Below, piece by piece: positions 26,624 through 36,018 of a DNA stretch of 64,000 bases; the stretch's first letter is position 1; every line of letters begins with the position of its first letter. The DNA is taken from positions 1,798,001 through 1,862,000 of the forward strand of contig NZ_JABVZR010000002.1 in the NCBI RefSeq assembly GCF_017163935.1. Reading direction: 5' to 3'. The stretch is from Novosphingobium terrae (lineage in GTDB: Bacteria; Pseudomonadota; Alphaproteobacteria; Sphingomonadales; Sphingomonadaceae). The notes under the pieces are model-generated. The model worked only from the letters and a program-made list of their open reading frames with translations, was not told the origin of the DNA and searched no databases. A program made the translations under genes and the position numbers.

Positions 26624-26661
26624 TTGACAGCGGGTACGGTTTTCTAAATGGTACGACCATT
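26624..26661 (+). promoter_or_regulatory. ETF operon promoter overlapped by a perfect GntR operator
   Basis: A consensus-like -35 TTGACA at 26624 is followed 15-17 bases later by TAAATGG, and the perfect palindrome AATGGT-ACG-ACCATT occupies 26647-26661. A protein bound there would cover the -10 and start point, which suits repression. The site also lies 98 bases upstream of the GntR gene, allowing autoregulation. Confidence 0.6.
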
Positions 26662-26691
26662 CAATATTTCAGAAGACATGGGATGCCGACG

Positions 26692-27438
26692 ATGAAGATT
26701 CTCGTGCCTGTCAAAAGGGTGATCGACTACAACGCCAAGCCGCGCCTGAAGCCCGATGGATCGGGGGTGGATCTGGCCAATGTGAAGATGAGCCTCAATC
26801 CCTTCGATGAAATCGCCATTGAGGAAGCCGTGCGGTTGAAGGAAAAGGGCGTGGCCAGCGAGGTGATCGCCATCTCGGCCGGTCCGGCGAAGGCGGTCGA
26901 TGTGCTGCGCACCGCTCTGGCCATGGGCGCGGATCGGGCCATTCTGGTGCAGAGCGACGAGGCGGTCGAACCGCTGGCCGTCGCCAAGATCCTGAAAGCT
27001 GTCGCCGATGAGGAGCAGCCGGGCCTGATCATTCTGGGCAAGCAGGCCATCGACGATGACTGCAACCAGACCGGCCAGATGCTGGCGGGCTTGATGGGCC
27101 GCCCGCAGGGCACGTTCGCCTCGCAGGTGGTGGTGGACGGCGATGCCGTGCTGGTCACCCGCGAGATCGATGGCGGATCGGAGACGGTGAAGCTGGCGCT
27201 GCCCGCGATCGCCACCACCGATCTGCGCCTCAACGAGCCGCGCTATGCCAGCCTGCCCAACATCATGAAGGCGAAGGCCAAGCCTCTGGCCACGAAGACG
27301 CCCGAGGATCTGGGCGTGGATGTCACCCCGCGCCTCGCCACGCTGAAGGTGTCCGAACCGCCGATGCGCGGCGCCGGGATCAAGGTTGCCGATGTCGATG
27401 CGCTGGTGGCCAAACTCAAGGATATGGGGGTTGCCTGA
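26692..27438 (+). CDS. etfB: Electron transfer flavoprotein, beta subunit
   Basis: A 248-residue beta subunit, with the family start [29 protein letters not shown], the AMP-binding region [14 protein letters not shown] and the recognition-loop region [18 protein letters not shown]. An in-frame ATG lies 9 bases upstream (26683). With the alpha subunit it takes electrons from acyl-CoA dehydrogenase. The gene stop is one base before the alpha-subunit ATG. Placement behind the pathway operator suggests an inducible copy dedicated to the locus. Confidence 0.95.
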   Translation: MKILVPVKRVIDYNAKPRLKPDGSGVDLANVKMSLNPFDEIAIEEAVRLKEKGVASEVIAISAGPAKAVDVLRTALAMGADRAILVQSDEAVEPLAVAKILKAVADEEQPGLIILGKQAIDDDCNQTGQMLAGLMGRPQGTFASQVVVDGDAVLVTREIDGGSETVKLALPAIATTDLRLNEPRYASLPNIMKAKAKPLATKTPEDLGVDVTPRLATLKVSEPPMRGAGIKVADVDALVAKLKDMGVA

Positions 27439-27439
27439 G

Positions 27440-28369
27440 ATGACAAGTCTGATCTGGGTAGAACATGACAATGCCGCGCTGAAGGATGCCACGCTGGCCA
27501 CGGTGAGTGCCGCCGCCCAATTGGGCGAGGTGGTTGCGCTGGTCGCCGGGCAGGGTTGCGGTGCGGTGGCGGCAGCAGCGGCCAACATCGCTGGCGTTTC
27601 CCGCGTGCTGCTGGCCGAGGATGAGGCCTATGCCCATGGGCTGGCCGACAACATCGCGCCGCTGATTGCCGGGCTGATGGGTGATTTCGAGGCCTTTGTC
27701 GCGCCTGCCACCACCTCGGGCAAGAACATTGCGCCGCGCGTGGCGGCACTGCTCGATGTGATGCAGGTCTCGGAGATCCTCTCGGTCGAGGGCCCCAAGA
27801 CCTTCACCCGCCCGATCTATGCGGGCAATGTGATCGCCACAGTGGAAAGCCGCGATCCCAAGCTGGTGCTGACCGTGCGCACCACCGCTTTTGCCAAGGC
27901 GGCTGCTGCGGGCGGTTCGGCCACTGTCGAGACCATCACCGGCCCCGGCGATGCTGGTCTTTCCAGCTTTGCCGGTGCGCAGATCGCCACCAGCGAGCGG
28001 CCCGAACTGACCAGCGCCAAGGTGGTGGTCTCGGGCGGTCGCGCGCTGAAGGATGCCGCCGGGTTCGAGGCGGTGATCCTGCCGCTGGCCGACAGACTGG
28101 GCGCGGGCGTGGGCGCCAGCCGCGCGGCGGTGGATGCCGGTTATGTGCCCAATGATTATCAGGTGGGTCAGACCGGCAAGATCGTCGCGCCCGAGGTTTA
28201 CATTGCCGTGGGTATCTCCGGGGCGATCCAGCATCTGGCGGGCATGAAGGATTCCAAGACCATCATCGCCATCAACAAGGATGAGGATGCCCCGATCTTC
28301 CAGATCGCGGACATCGGCCTTGTCGCAGACCTGTTCGAGGCGGTGCCGGATCTGACGGCCAAATTATGA
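27440..28369 (+). CDS. etfA: Electron transfer flavoprotein, alpha subunit
   Basis: A 309-residue alpha subunit. The C-terminal FAD domain is clear: [55 protein letters not shown] in successive segments, then [21 protein letters not shown]. It forms the FAD-containing heterodimer with the beta subunit just upstream. Its stop overlaps the start of the ETF-ubiquinone oxidoreductase gene (ATGA), showing translational coupling of the whole electron chain. Confidence 0.95.
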   Translation: MTSLIWVEHDNAALKDATLATVSAAAQLGEVVALVAGQGCGAVAAAAANIAGVSRVLLAEDEAYAHGLADNIAPLIAGLMGDFEAFVAPATTSGKNIAPRVAALLDVMQVSEILSVEGPKTFTRPIYAGNVIATVESRDPKLVLTVRTTAFAKAAAAGGSATVETITGPGDAGLSSFAGAQIATSERPELTSAKVVVSGGRALKDAAGFEAVILPLADRLGAGVGASRAAVDAGYVPNDYQVGQTGKIVAPEVYIAVGISGAIQHLAGMKDSKTIIAINKDEDAPIFQIADIGLVADLFEAVPDLTAKL

Positions 28370-30003
28370 CCACGCGAGAAGCCATGGAGTACGATGTCGT
28401 GATCGTGGGCGGCGGCCCGGCCGGGCTGTCCGCCGCGATCCAGCTCAAGCAGCAGGATGCCGGGATCAGCGTCTGCGTGCTGGACAAGGGCAGCGAGATC
28501 GGGGCGCATATCCTCTCGGGCGCGGTGGTCGATCCGCGCGCGCTCGATGCGTTGATCCCCGATTGGCGGGAGCGCGATTGTCCGCTGGCCGCCGTGCCGG
28601 TGGCCGACAATCAGCACTGGTTTCTGACCAAACGCCGCAAAATCGCTGTACCGCATTGGCTGACGCCCGGCTGGATGCACAACAAGGGCACTTACACCGG
28701 CTCGCTGGGCAATCTGTGTCGCTGGCTGGCGGCGCAGGCGGAAGAACTGGGGGTGGAAATCTTCCCCGGTTTCGCCGCTGCCGAAGTCCTCTATGACGAC
28801 AAGGGCGCGGTGCGCGGCGTGGCGACGGGCGATATGGGCGTGGGCCGCGATGGCCAGCCCAAAGGCGATTATCAGCCGGGCATGGAACTCCATGCCCGCT
28901 ACACGCTGTTCGCCGAAGGCGCGCGCGGGCATCTGACCAAACAGATGATCGCGCGATACGCTCTGGATGCCGAGAGCCAGCCGCAGGTCTACGGGCTGGG
29001 GCTGAAGGAATTGTGGGACATTGCGCCCGGCAAGCACCAGCCCGGTCTGGTGATCCACACGCAGGGCTGGCCGCTGACCGATGCCTATGGCGGGGGCTTC
29101 CTTTACCATCAGGCCGACGGGCAGGTGGCGCTCGGCTTTGTGGTCGGGCTGGGCTATCGCAATCCGCATCTCTCCCCCTTCGGCGAGTTCCAGCGCTGGA
29201 AGCAGCACCCCGAGATCCGCCGCTTTCTCGAAGGCGGCAAGCGCGTCTCCTATGGTGCGCGGGTGATCAATGAGGGCGGCTGGCAGTCGGTGCCTCGGCT
29301 GACGTTCCCCGGCGGTGTGCTGGTGGGTTGCGCGGCGGGCTTCGTCAATGTGCCGCGCATCAAGGGCAGCCATACGGCCATGAAATCGGGCATGCTGGCC
29401 GCCGAGGCTGTCGCGGCGGCGCTGTCTACGGGGCGCGGCGGCGATCGGCTTGAGGCCTATGAAACCGCGCTGCGCTCCAGTTGGGTGGCGCAGGAGTTGC
29501 GCATGGTGCGCAATGTCCAGCCGCTGCTGGCGCGTTTCGGCGCCGTGCTGGGCACGGCTCTGGCGGGGGTGGAGATGTGGATGCGCACGCTGGGCATCGG
29601 CCTGCCCTATACGCTGGGGCATCATGCGGACCGCGCCCTGCACCGCAAGGATGCTGCCCGGCCCATCCCCTATCCCGCGCCCGATGGCGTGATCAGCTTC
29701 GACAGGCTGTCCTCGGTCTTCGTCTCGAACACCAATCATGAGGAGGATCAGCCGGTGCATCTGCAACTGGCCGATCCATGGCTGCCGGTGGCGCAAAACC
29801 TGCCGCTCTATGGCGAACCGGCGCGGCTCTATTGCCCGGCAGGCGTCTATGAGGTGACAGGGCAGGAGGACGGCGATCCGCGCTTTGTCATCAACGCGCA
29901 GAACTGCCTCCATTGCAAGACCTGCGACATCAAGGACCCTGCAGCCAACATCACCTGGGTGACGCCCGAGGGCGGCGGCGGGCCCAACTATCCCAATATG
30001 TAA
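28366..30003 (+). CDS. Electron transfer flavoprotein-ubiquinone oxidoreductase
   Basis: A 545-residue membrane-associated flavoprotein that oxidises reduced ETF and reduces ubiquinone. FAD-binding [18 protein letters not shown] is near the N-terminus, [22 protein letters not shown] is the family signature, and the C-terminal 4Fe-4S cluster ligands appear as YCPAGVYE and [12 protein letters not shown]. The start overlaps the etfA stop; an ATG at 28384 is an alternative. A strong terminator ends the operon. Together with the acyl-CoA dehydrogenase these genes make a self-contained route from acyl-CoA to the respiratory chain. Confidence 0.95.
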   Translation: MTTREAMEYDVVIVGGGPAGLSAAIQLKQQDAGISVCVLDKGSEIGAHILSGAVVDPRALDALIPDWRERDCPLAAVPVADNQHWFLTKRRKIAVPHWLTPGWMHNKGTYTGSLGNLCRWLAAQAEELGVEIFPGFAAAEVLYDDKGAVRGVATGDMGVGRDGQPKGDYQPGMELHARYTLFAEGARGHLTKQMIARYALDAESQPQVYGLGLKELWDIAPGKHQPGLVIHTQGWPLTDAYGGGFLYHQADGQVALGFVVGLGYRNPHLSPFGEFQRWKQHPEIRRFLEGGKRVSYGARVINEGGWQSVPRLTFPGGVLVGCAAGFVNVPRIKGSHTAMKSGMLAAEAVAAALSTGRGGDRLEAYETALRSSWVAQELRMVRNVQPLLARFGAVLGTALAGVEMWMRTLGIGLPYTLGHHADRALHRKDAARPIPYPAPDGVISFDRLSSVFVSNTNHEEDQPVHLQLADPWLPVAQNLPLYGEPARLYCPAGVYEVTGQEDGDPRFVINAQNCLHCKTCDIKDPAANITWVTPEGGGGPNYPNM

Positions 30004-30020
30004 GCTGGCGGCGATGCTGA

Positions 30021-30060
30021 AAAACCCCGGTTCCCATCAAGGGAACCGGGGTTTTCTTTC
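30021..30060. terminator. Strong Rho-independent terminator
   Basis: A perfect 15-base stem (AAAACCCCGGTTCCC with GGGAACCGGGGTTTT) around ATCAA. T-rich ends on both strands make it bidirectional. It ends the ETF operon and the convergent receptor gene at 30109. Confidence 0.93.
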
Positions 30061-30108
30061 ATCCTGCAATCCTGCCCGGCCCCGGCAGAGGGACCGGGCA
30101 TCGCGGCA

Positions 30109-32643
30109 TCACTTGAAGGTGAAGCCGAAGGTCACGCCATAGGTGGCGGGCATGCCGGCCAGACGGGCGGCGCTGTCGGTCGAGCTGATCACATTGGTCC
30201 AATAGTATTTGTTGAAGATGTTCTTGGCCCAGACCATCACGCGCCAGCCATGGCCGGACTCATACCCCGCCCGCGCATCGACCGTGGCATAGCCGGCGAT
30301 CACGAAGGGCTGGGTCACCCCGGGCGCGGCGGCGGCATAGCCGACCCCGGCCAGATAGAGCGGGTTGTTGGCCTGAATCCGGCTGGTGGTGATGTTCTCG
30401 GCATTGAAGACGGCATCGGTCTTGGTGCGCGCGGTCACCGTGGTGCCGGCGAAGATCGCGGCATCATTGCCCAATTCGTGGCGCCAGCCGATGTCGACGC
30501 TGCCCGACCATTTCGGCGTGAAGGGCAGGGGATCGCCCGCGAAGTTCTGGTTGGCATTGCCCACCGCGTCGACGCCATTGTAGGTCAGCACCCTTGAGTT
30601 GAGGTAAGTGACCCCGCCGGTGATGGTGACTTCGGGAATCTCCCGCACGGTCAAATCGGCTTCCAGGCCCCAGATGCGCGATTTGGGCACATTCACCTCG
30701 GCCTCAAGGTCGCCGAAGATCGGGTCCAGCAGCTTGCCGCGCACCTGCTTGTTGCGATAATCATAGTAGAAAGCGGCGCTGTTCAGGCTGATCTTGCGAT
30801 CGGAGGATTGCAGCTTGGCGCCCAGCTCATAGGCCAGCACCGATTCCTGCGTCACAGGCAGCAGCGGCGTCATCGTGGCGGCGGCCAGGCTGGGGAAGCT
30901 GCCGCTCTTGTAACCCTTCGACACCGTGCCATAGAGCAGCGCGCGCGGCGTCATCTGGAAGTTGATGCCTGCCTTCCACGAGACATTGCTCTCGTTCAGC
31001 TTGGCGATGAAGGGCTCACCCGGCACGCCCAGCGGCCCGGGACCATAGGGTGACAGCACGGTCACGCCCTTGGGGATCGGCACGTTGATCGCATTGAGCG
31101 TGTAGCAGCCGGCGTAGTTGATCGGCGTGAAGCTCTGGCCCGAAAGGCTGCCCAGCAGGTTGAACAGCTTGTCGTCATTGCCGCCCGGGATGCTGCTGCC
31201 GCAGACATTGGCGCTGTTGTGCGAATCCGTATAGCGCACCCCGCCGATCAGCGTCAGCCGGTCGATCAGCTTGTATTCGGCATTGCCGAAAATCGCCCAG
31301 TTGGTGATGCTCTGGTGATTGTCGACCGCGCTGCCGTTGATGTAGAGATTGTTGGCATTGTCGGCGGTGTTGTCGAAGATGCGCAGCAACTGGTTTTCAT
31401 CGGTGACGGTGCGTTCGAAATTGCCGCCCACGATCCACTTCAGCGGGCCATGGCCCGAATTGGCCAGCCGCAGCTCCTGGTTGAAGGTGCGGATCATGCC
31501 GTCGCTGCGCTGAAGGTCGAAGCTGACGATATCATTGCCATCGCTGCTGACACGCTGGCGCTGGTCGAAGTGATCGTAGGAGGTCATGCTGGTCAGCGTG
31601 ACATCATTGGTCACATCGATGTCGCCGCGCAGTGCGATCTGCCAGAAGGTGCGGTTGCTGAAAGGGCGGAAGTCGCTGGTGGTGGCGGTACCCGGCGTGG
31701 TCGAGCCATCGGCATTCACCACGCCGGTGGCAGGATCGATCGCCTGATCGACCCAATTGGCCGCCCTTGCATTGTTGGGTGCGAAGGGCGAGGCCAGAAT
31801 TTTCGAGATCAGCGCCGGGGACGCCTTGCTTTGCGGATTGAGCAGGATCAGCTGCTGCGCCTGAGGCTGCGAGGTGTCCTTATAGCCATTGACCGACAGT
31901 TCGAACCGCGCCGCTGAGGTCGGCTTCCAGTCGAGCAGCAAGCGCCCGGCGGCATAGGACACATGGCCGTTGGTGTCGCCCGGGCGCGAGATGCTGTATT
32001 GCCAGTCATCCATATGCGAGCCGGTGGCGGCAACGCGGAAGCCCAGCGTGTCGGTCAGAGGGCCGCTGATATATGCGTTGGCGTCGATCGAATTGAAGCG
32101 GCCATAGCTGATGTCGCCCCCGGCCTGTAGTGATTTGGTCGGCTTGGCGGCGATGTAGTTGATCGCGCCGCCCGTGGCATTCTCGCCGAACAGCGTGCCC
32201 TGCGGGCCTTTGAGGACCTCGACGCGCTCAAGGTCGAAGGCGGCATGGCTGGCCATCACCGGGAAGGGCAGCGGGGCCTGATCGACATAGACGCTGACGG
32301 CGGGATAGACGCCCAGCGAGCTTTCGTTGAAGCCCACGCCGCGCAGGGTGAAGATCGGCGTGTTGTTGCCGGAGGGCGCGAAGGACAGGCCCGGCACCAC
32401 AGAGGCCAGATCCGAGAGCGAGACGATCTTGCGCTCTTTCAGCTCATTGCCCGAGACCGCCGTGATCGACAGGCCGACCTTGTTGATGTTTTCCTCACGC
32501 TTGTTGGCGGTGACGATGATGTCCTGAATGCCCGGTTGCGGCGCCTGCTGCGGCGCGGGGGCATCCTGCGCCATGGCGGGCTGCGCCAGCAGCGCTGCGA
32601 CGGCAAGCGCGGAAAGTCCGGAAAAAAGCCTCATGGTGGGCAC
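30109..32643 (-). CDS. TonB-dependent receptor of the catabolic cluster
   Basis: An 844-residue outer-membrane receptor. The signal peptide ends QPAMA-QD; the TonB box region is QDIIVTANKREENI; the plug (about residues 50-165) holds RGVGFNESS and RVEVLKGPQGTLFGENATGG; the barrel ends VTFGFTFK. An ATG three codons downstream is an alternative start. Members with the GTLFGENATGG plug are widespread in sphingomonads and often import organic compounds rather than iron. A GntR-type operator lies about 210 bases upstream (32854), so it is a good candidate for uptake of the pathway substrate. Confidence 0.93.
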   Translation of the reverse strand: MPTMRLFSGLSALAVAALLAQPAMAQDAPAPQQAPQPGIQDIIVTANKREENINKVGLSITAVSGNELKERKIVSLSDLASVVPGLSFAPSGNNTPIFTLRGVGFNESSLGVYPAVSVYVDQAPLPFPVMASHAAFDLERVEVLKGPQGTLFGENATGGAINYIAAKPTKSLQAGGDISYGRFNSIDANAYISGPLTDTLGFRVAATGSHMDDWQYSISRPGDTNGHVSYAAGRLLLDWKPTSAARFELSVNGYKDTSQPQAQQLILLNPQSKASPALISKILASPFAPNNARAANWVDQAIDPATGVVNADGSTTPGTATTSDFRPFSNRTFWQIALRGDIDVTNDVTLTSMTSYDHFDQRQRVSSDGNDIVSFDLQRSDGMIRTFNQELRLANSGHGPLKWIVGGNFERTVTDENQLLRIFDNTADNANNLYINGSAVDNHQSITNWAIFGNAEYKLIDRLTLIGGVRYTDSHNSANVCGSSIPGGNDDKLFNLLGSLSGQSFTPINYAGCYTLNAINVPIPKGVTVLSPYGPGPLGVPGEPFIAKLNESNVSWKAGINFQMTPRALLYGTVSKGYKSGSFPSLAAATMTPLLPVTQESVLAYELGAKLQSSDRKISLNSAAFYYDYRNKQVRGKLLDPIFGDLEAEVNVPKSRIWGLEADLTVREIPEVTITGGVTYLNSRVLTYNGVDAVGNANQNFAGDPLPFTPKWSGSVDIGWRHELGNDAAIFAGTTVTARTKTDAVFNAENITTSRIQANNPLYLAGVGYAAAAPGVTQPFVIAGYATVDARAGYESGHGWRVMVWAKNIFNKYYWTNVISSTDSAARLAGMPATYGVTFGFTFK

Positions 32644-32853
32644 GTTGATCTCTCCCTATCGAATATTATTATTCCCGGGCATCCGCCGTTGCGGGGGCGC
32701 CCGTCATTCTTCTCAATGCGGCCCTCCCGGCTGTGCGGGCGGCCTGTTTCCCTTGTCTGGCATGATCCCTGTTCGATCCGGGTGGCGGCTGCGTGCCAGC
32801 CCCCGTCCGCAGCCCCATCGTTACCGAAGGCGGGCACGGTGCGAAAATTGAAT

Positions 32854-32868
32854 TAAGGTCCGACCATT
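32854..32868. promoter_or_regulatory. Putative GntR operator upstream of the receptor gene
   Basis: TAAGGT-CCG-ACCATT; the right half is identical to the perfect sites and the left half keeps GGT. It is 211 bases upstream of the receptor start on the minus strand. Confidence 0.5.
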
Positions 32869-32901
32869 CAAAAATCGGAAGTAAAGGGGATGATCCATCC
32901 A

Positions 32902-32938
32902 AAGGCCCCGGCGTCAGGCAAAGGGAGGCCGGGGCCTT
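32902..32938 (-). terminator. Hairpin after the aldehyde dehydrogenase gene
   Basis: Perfect 11-base arms AAGGCCCCGGC and GCCGGGGCCTT around a 15-base loop, 13 bases past the minus-strand stop, with only TTT following. Probable terminator of the P450/aldehyde dehydrogenase unit. Confidence 0.6.
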
Positions 32939-32950
32939 GGGGGGCAGCGG

Positions 32951-34456
32951 TCAATCGCCCAGCAGGGCGGTCACCGTTTTGGTCTCGGTGTAGGCCAGCA
33001 CGCCTTCCTCGCCCACTTCGCGGCCCCAGCCCGATTCCTTGACCCCGCCGAACGGCGCGGAAGGATCGTTCATGCCATGGGTGTTGATCCAGACGGTGCC
33101 CGCCTGAAGCCGCCGGGCGGTCAGATGGGCGCGCGACAGATCGCGGGTCCAGATGTTGGCGGCCAGGCCATAGCGCGTATCATTGGCGGCCTTGATCACC
33201 TCCTCGGCATCGTCAAAGGGCGTGGCGACCAGCACCGGGCCGAAAATCTCCTCGCGGACGATAGAGGCCAGCGGATCGGGATTGGCGAAGATCGTCGGCT
33301 CGACGAAATAGCCTTCCTGCGGCCCCGTGCCGCCGCCGGTCACCACCTCGGCGCCGCTGGCGCGCCCTTGCGCGATATAGTCCAGCACGCGTTCCTGCTG
33401 CGCGCGGGACACCAGCGGCCCCAGCATTGTATCGGGATCGCGGCCATGGCCCAGCTTGAAGGTCCTGGCCGCCGCCGCGACGCCCTCCACCACGCGGTCG
33501 AAGACCGAACGTTCGACATAAAGGCGCGAGGCGGCAAGGCAGACCTGCCCCGAATTGAAGAAGATCGCCAGCGCCGCGCCGATCGCCGCCTTGTCGAGAT
33601 CGGCATCGGCAAAGATCAGCGAGGGTGATTTGCCGCCCAGCTCCAGCGTCACCCGCTTCAGATCGCGCGCTGCGGTCTGGACGATCTGCTTGCCCACGCG
33701 CGTCGATCCGGTGAAGGCGATCTTGTCCACGCCGGGGTGTTCGACCAGCGCCTGCCCCGCCTCATGCCCATAGCCGGTGACGATGTTGAGCACGCCCTCG
33801 GGCAGGCCCGCTTCCAGCGCCAGTTCAGCCAGCCGCAGGGCGGTGAGCGGCGTCACCTCAGAGGGCTTGAGCACCACGGTGCAGCCCGCCGCCAGCGCCG
33901 TGGCGATTTTCCATGCGGCCATGGCTAGCGGATAGTTCCAGGGCACGATCTGGCCGACCACGCCAATCGGCTCGCGCAGCGAATAGGAGTGATACTGCCG
34001 CCCGTCGGCCGAAATCGGATTGACCTGCCCGCTGATCTTCGAACACCAGCCCGCCATATAGCGGAAGATGTCGACCGCCGCGGGCACGTCCACCGCCAAT
34101 GCGTGATGCACCGCCTTGCCATTGTCATAGCTTTCCAGCAGCGCCAGTTCCGCCGCATTTTCCTCGATCTTGCGGGCGATGGTCTCGATGATCTTCGCGC
34201 GATCAAGCGGGCGCATGCGCGACCAGGCCGCGCTTTCGAACGCCTTGCGCGCGGCGCTGACGGCACGGTCGACCTCCGCCGCGCCGCCGGCGGGAACATG
34301 GGCGAAGATCGTGCCGGTGGCAGGGTCCTCGACGGCGATGGTGCGGCCATCCTGCGCGGCGACGCGATCGGCGCCGATCAGCATGGCGGTGTCGGGCAGG
34401 CGCACGGGGGGCGTCAGGGTGACGTCTGCGGGTGTCAGCGTGGTGGTGTCATGCAT
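32951..34456 (-). CDS. Aldehyde dehydrogenase (second copy)
   Basis: A 501-residue ALDH-superfamily enzyme. FTGSTRVGKQIVQ binds cofactor, LELGGKSPSLIF carries the general base, and FFNSGQVCLAASRLYVE the nucleophilic Cys; the Phe-Phe-Asn-Ser-Gly context is typical of betaine/aryl-aldehyde dehydrogenases. It lies 57 bases downstream of the P450 on the same strand, so the P450, the divergent alcohol dehydrogenase and this enzyme would give stepwise oxidation of a methyl or primary carbon to the acid. Confidence 0.93.
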   Translation of the reverse strand: MHDTTTLTPADVTLTPPVRLPDTAMLIGADRVAAQDGRTIAVEDPATGTIFAHVPAGGAAEVDRAVSAARKAFESAAWSRMRPLDRAKIIETIARKIEENAAELALLESYDNGKAVHHALAVDVPAAVDIFRYMAGWCSKISGQVNPISADGRQYHSYSLREPIGVVGQIVPWNYPLAMAAWKIATALAAGCTVVLKPSEVTPLTALRLAELALEAGLPEGVLNIVTGYGHEAGQALVEHPGVDKIAFTGSTRVGKQIVQTAARDLKRVTLELGGKSPSLIFADADLDKAAIGAALAIFFNSGQVCLAASRLYVERSVFDRVVEGVAAAARTFKLGHGRDPDTMLGPLVSRAQQERVLDYIAQGRASGAEVVTGGGTGPQEGYFVEPTIFANPDPLASIVREEIFGPVLVATPFDDAEEVIKAANDTRYGLAANIWTRDLSRAHLTARRLQAGTVWINTHGMNDPSAPFGGVKESGWGREVGEEGVLAYTETKTVTALLGD

Positions 34457-34513
34457 GGCGAGGGTTCCATTGCAAAGGCCGAGCCCGGATGGGCGGGCGC
34501 GGCATGGGCGCTG

Positions 34514-35815
34514 TCAGCGCTTGGTGAAGCGGATGGGCAGGGTCTTGTAGCCACCCACGAAATTGGTCTCGACCATGCGCGGGTTGCCGGCCAGTTCGAT
34601 GCTGGAGAGATGGGGCAGCAGTTCCTCGAACAGCACGCGCATCTCCAGCTTGGCCAGATGCTGGCCCAGGCACATATGCGGGCCGAAACCGAAGGCAATA
34701 TGCGGATTGGGCGAGCGGGTGATGTCGAAACGCGCCGGATCGACAAAGACCTCCTCATCGCGGTTGCCCGAGGGGTAGCACATCATCAGCCGGTCCATGG
34801 CGCGGATGGTCTGGCCGCGCACCTGCGTGTCTTCCACGGCATTGCGCATGAAATGCTTGACCGGGCTGGTCCAGCGGATGGCCTCATCCACCAGCCCCTT
34901 CACCAGCGAGGGATCATCCTTCAGCCGCGCGAAATTCTCGGGATAGAGCAGCATGCCATGCAACCCGCCCGCCGTGGAAGAAGAGGTCGTGTCATGCCCG
35001 GCGGTGGCGATGGCCACATAATAGCCATTGGCCTCATCGCGGGGAATGGGCGCGCCATTGACCTGCGCATTGGCGATCAGCGAGAGCATGTCGTCAGTGG
35101 GATGGGCGCGGCGCTGGGCGCTCAGATCATCGAAATAGGCGTAGAAATCACCCAGCGTGGCAGCCCACATCTTGGCGGCCACCACCGGGTCGGCGGCGAT
35201 TTCGGGGCGCTGTTCTTCCGGATCGTGAACGCCGAAGAACTCCTGAGTCAGCTTCAGCATGCGCGGCTCATCCTCGGGCGGCACGCCGAACAGCGTCATG
35301 ATGACGCGCAGCGGATAATGCAGCGCGAAATCCCGCACGAAATCGCATTCGCCATCGAAGCTGAGCAGCTTCTCGACACTCTGGCGCGCCAGCGCGCGGA
35401 TCTGGTCTTCCAGCTTGGCAATGCGGCTTGGCATGAACCAGCTCTGGGTCAGGTTGCGATAGGCCGCATGCTCGGGCGGGTCCATATAGGTCAGCGAGGA
35501 GATCAGCCGTGTCGAGCCGCCGCTGATCTGGCGCATGAATTCATCCGAGGCCCTGTCGTTCAGCACCGGATTGTGATCGGCATTGTGGAACAGCTTGGCG
35601 TTCAGTTCGATCGCGCGGATATCGGCATGTTTGGTCACGATCCAGATCGGATCGTAGCCCTCCACCTCGGCCACGCCCAGCGGCATGTTCTCGCGCAGCC
35701 ACTGAAAGGCGGGATAGATGACATCGTCGCTGGTGTAGGACTTGGGCGCGATGACGATCCGGGCGATATCCTGAGGGATCAGCGGGCGCAATCCGGCTTC
35801 GAGTGTGGTGGTCAT
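34514..35815 (-). CDS. Cytochrome P450, CYP108-like
   Basis: A 433-residue soluble bacterial P450. The I-helix reads AGHDTTSSS, the K-helix ExxR is in DEAIRWTSP, and the heme loop is FGFGPHMCLGQHLA with the axial Cys. The C-terminal run LEMRVLFEELLPHLSSIEL and NFVGG are, from memory, very like CYP108 (alpha-terpineol hydroxylase; CYP108D1 of Novosphingobium), so a terpenoid or aromatic hydrocarbon substrate is plausible. The ATG at 35815 follows GGAGAGGA. No ferredoxin or ferredoxin reductase for it is found in the window. Confidence 0.92.
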   Translation of the reverse strand: MTTTLEAGLRPLIPQDIARIVIAPKSYTSDDVIYPAFQWLRENMPLGVAEVEGYDPIWIVTKHADIRAIELNAKLFHNADHNPVLNDRASDEFMRQISGGSTRLISSLTYMDPPEHAAYRNLTQSWFMPSRIAKLEDQIRALARQSVEKLLSFDGECDFVRDFALHYPLRVIMTLFGVPPEDEPRMLKLTQEFFGVHDPEEQRPEIAADPVVAAKMWAATLGDFYAYFDDLSAQRRAHPTDDMLSLIANAQVNGAPIPRDEANGYYVAIATAGHDTTSSSTAGGLHGMLLYPENFARLKDDPSLVKGLVDEAIRWTSPVKHFMRNAVEDTQVRGQTIRAMDRLMMCYPSGNRDEEVFVDPARFDITRSPNPHIAFGFGPHMCLGQHLAKLEMRVLFEELLPHLSSIELAGNPRMVETNFVGGYKTLPIRFTKR

Positions 35816-35850
35816 GGGGTCCTCTCCGCGCAATGTTATTTTGCGTATAT

Positions 35851-35864
35851 GCATTACGTAATGC
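35851..35864. promoter_or_regulatory. Perfect palindrome in the P450 promoter
   Basis: GCATTACGTAATGC is a perfect 14-base inverted repeat 36 bases before the P450 start, near the position expected for the -10 element of a TTGACG (-35, minus strand 35884-35879) promoter. It differs from the GntR-type sites, so a second regulator may act here. Confidence 0.5.
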
Positions 35865-35892
35865 TGGACAGGCGGGGTCGTCAATTCTAATT

Positions 35893-35907
35893 AAAGGTCG
35901 GACCAAA
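35893..35907. promoter_or_regulatory. Putative GntR operator, P450/alcohol dehydrogenase promoter
   Basis: AAAGGT-CGG-ACCAAA, with the GGT-N3-ACC core. It lies between the divergent P450 (35815) and alcohol dehydrogenase (36019) genes, just upstream of the P450 -35 element. Confidence 0.45.
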
Positions 35908-36018
35908 GCGAGGCGGAGGCCGGAAAAATCCAGATTTTCCGCCCGCTGGGGTTATGAGCCGACCGGCTTCTTGCCGGAAATTGAATAGTCCGCATGATAA
36001 TCAATAGGAGGATGTCCC

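Larger units (their letters stand above)
32644..32950. other. Intergenic spacer with operator and terminator
   Basis: No gene is apparent in these 307 bases. They hold the leader of the receptor gene, the operator-like palindrome at 32854-32868 and, at the far end, the hairpin that ends the aldehyde dehydrogenase/P450 unit. Confidence 0.6.
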
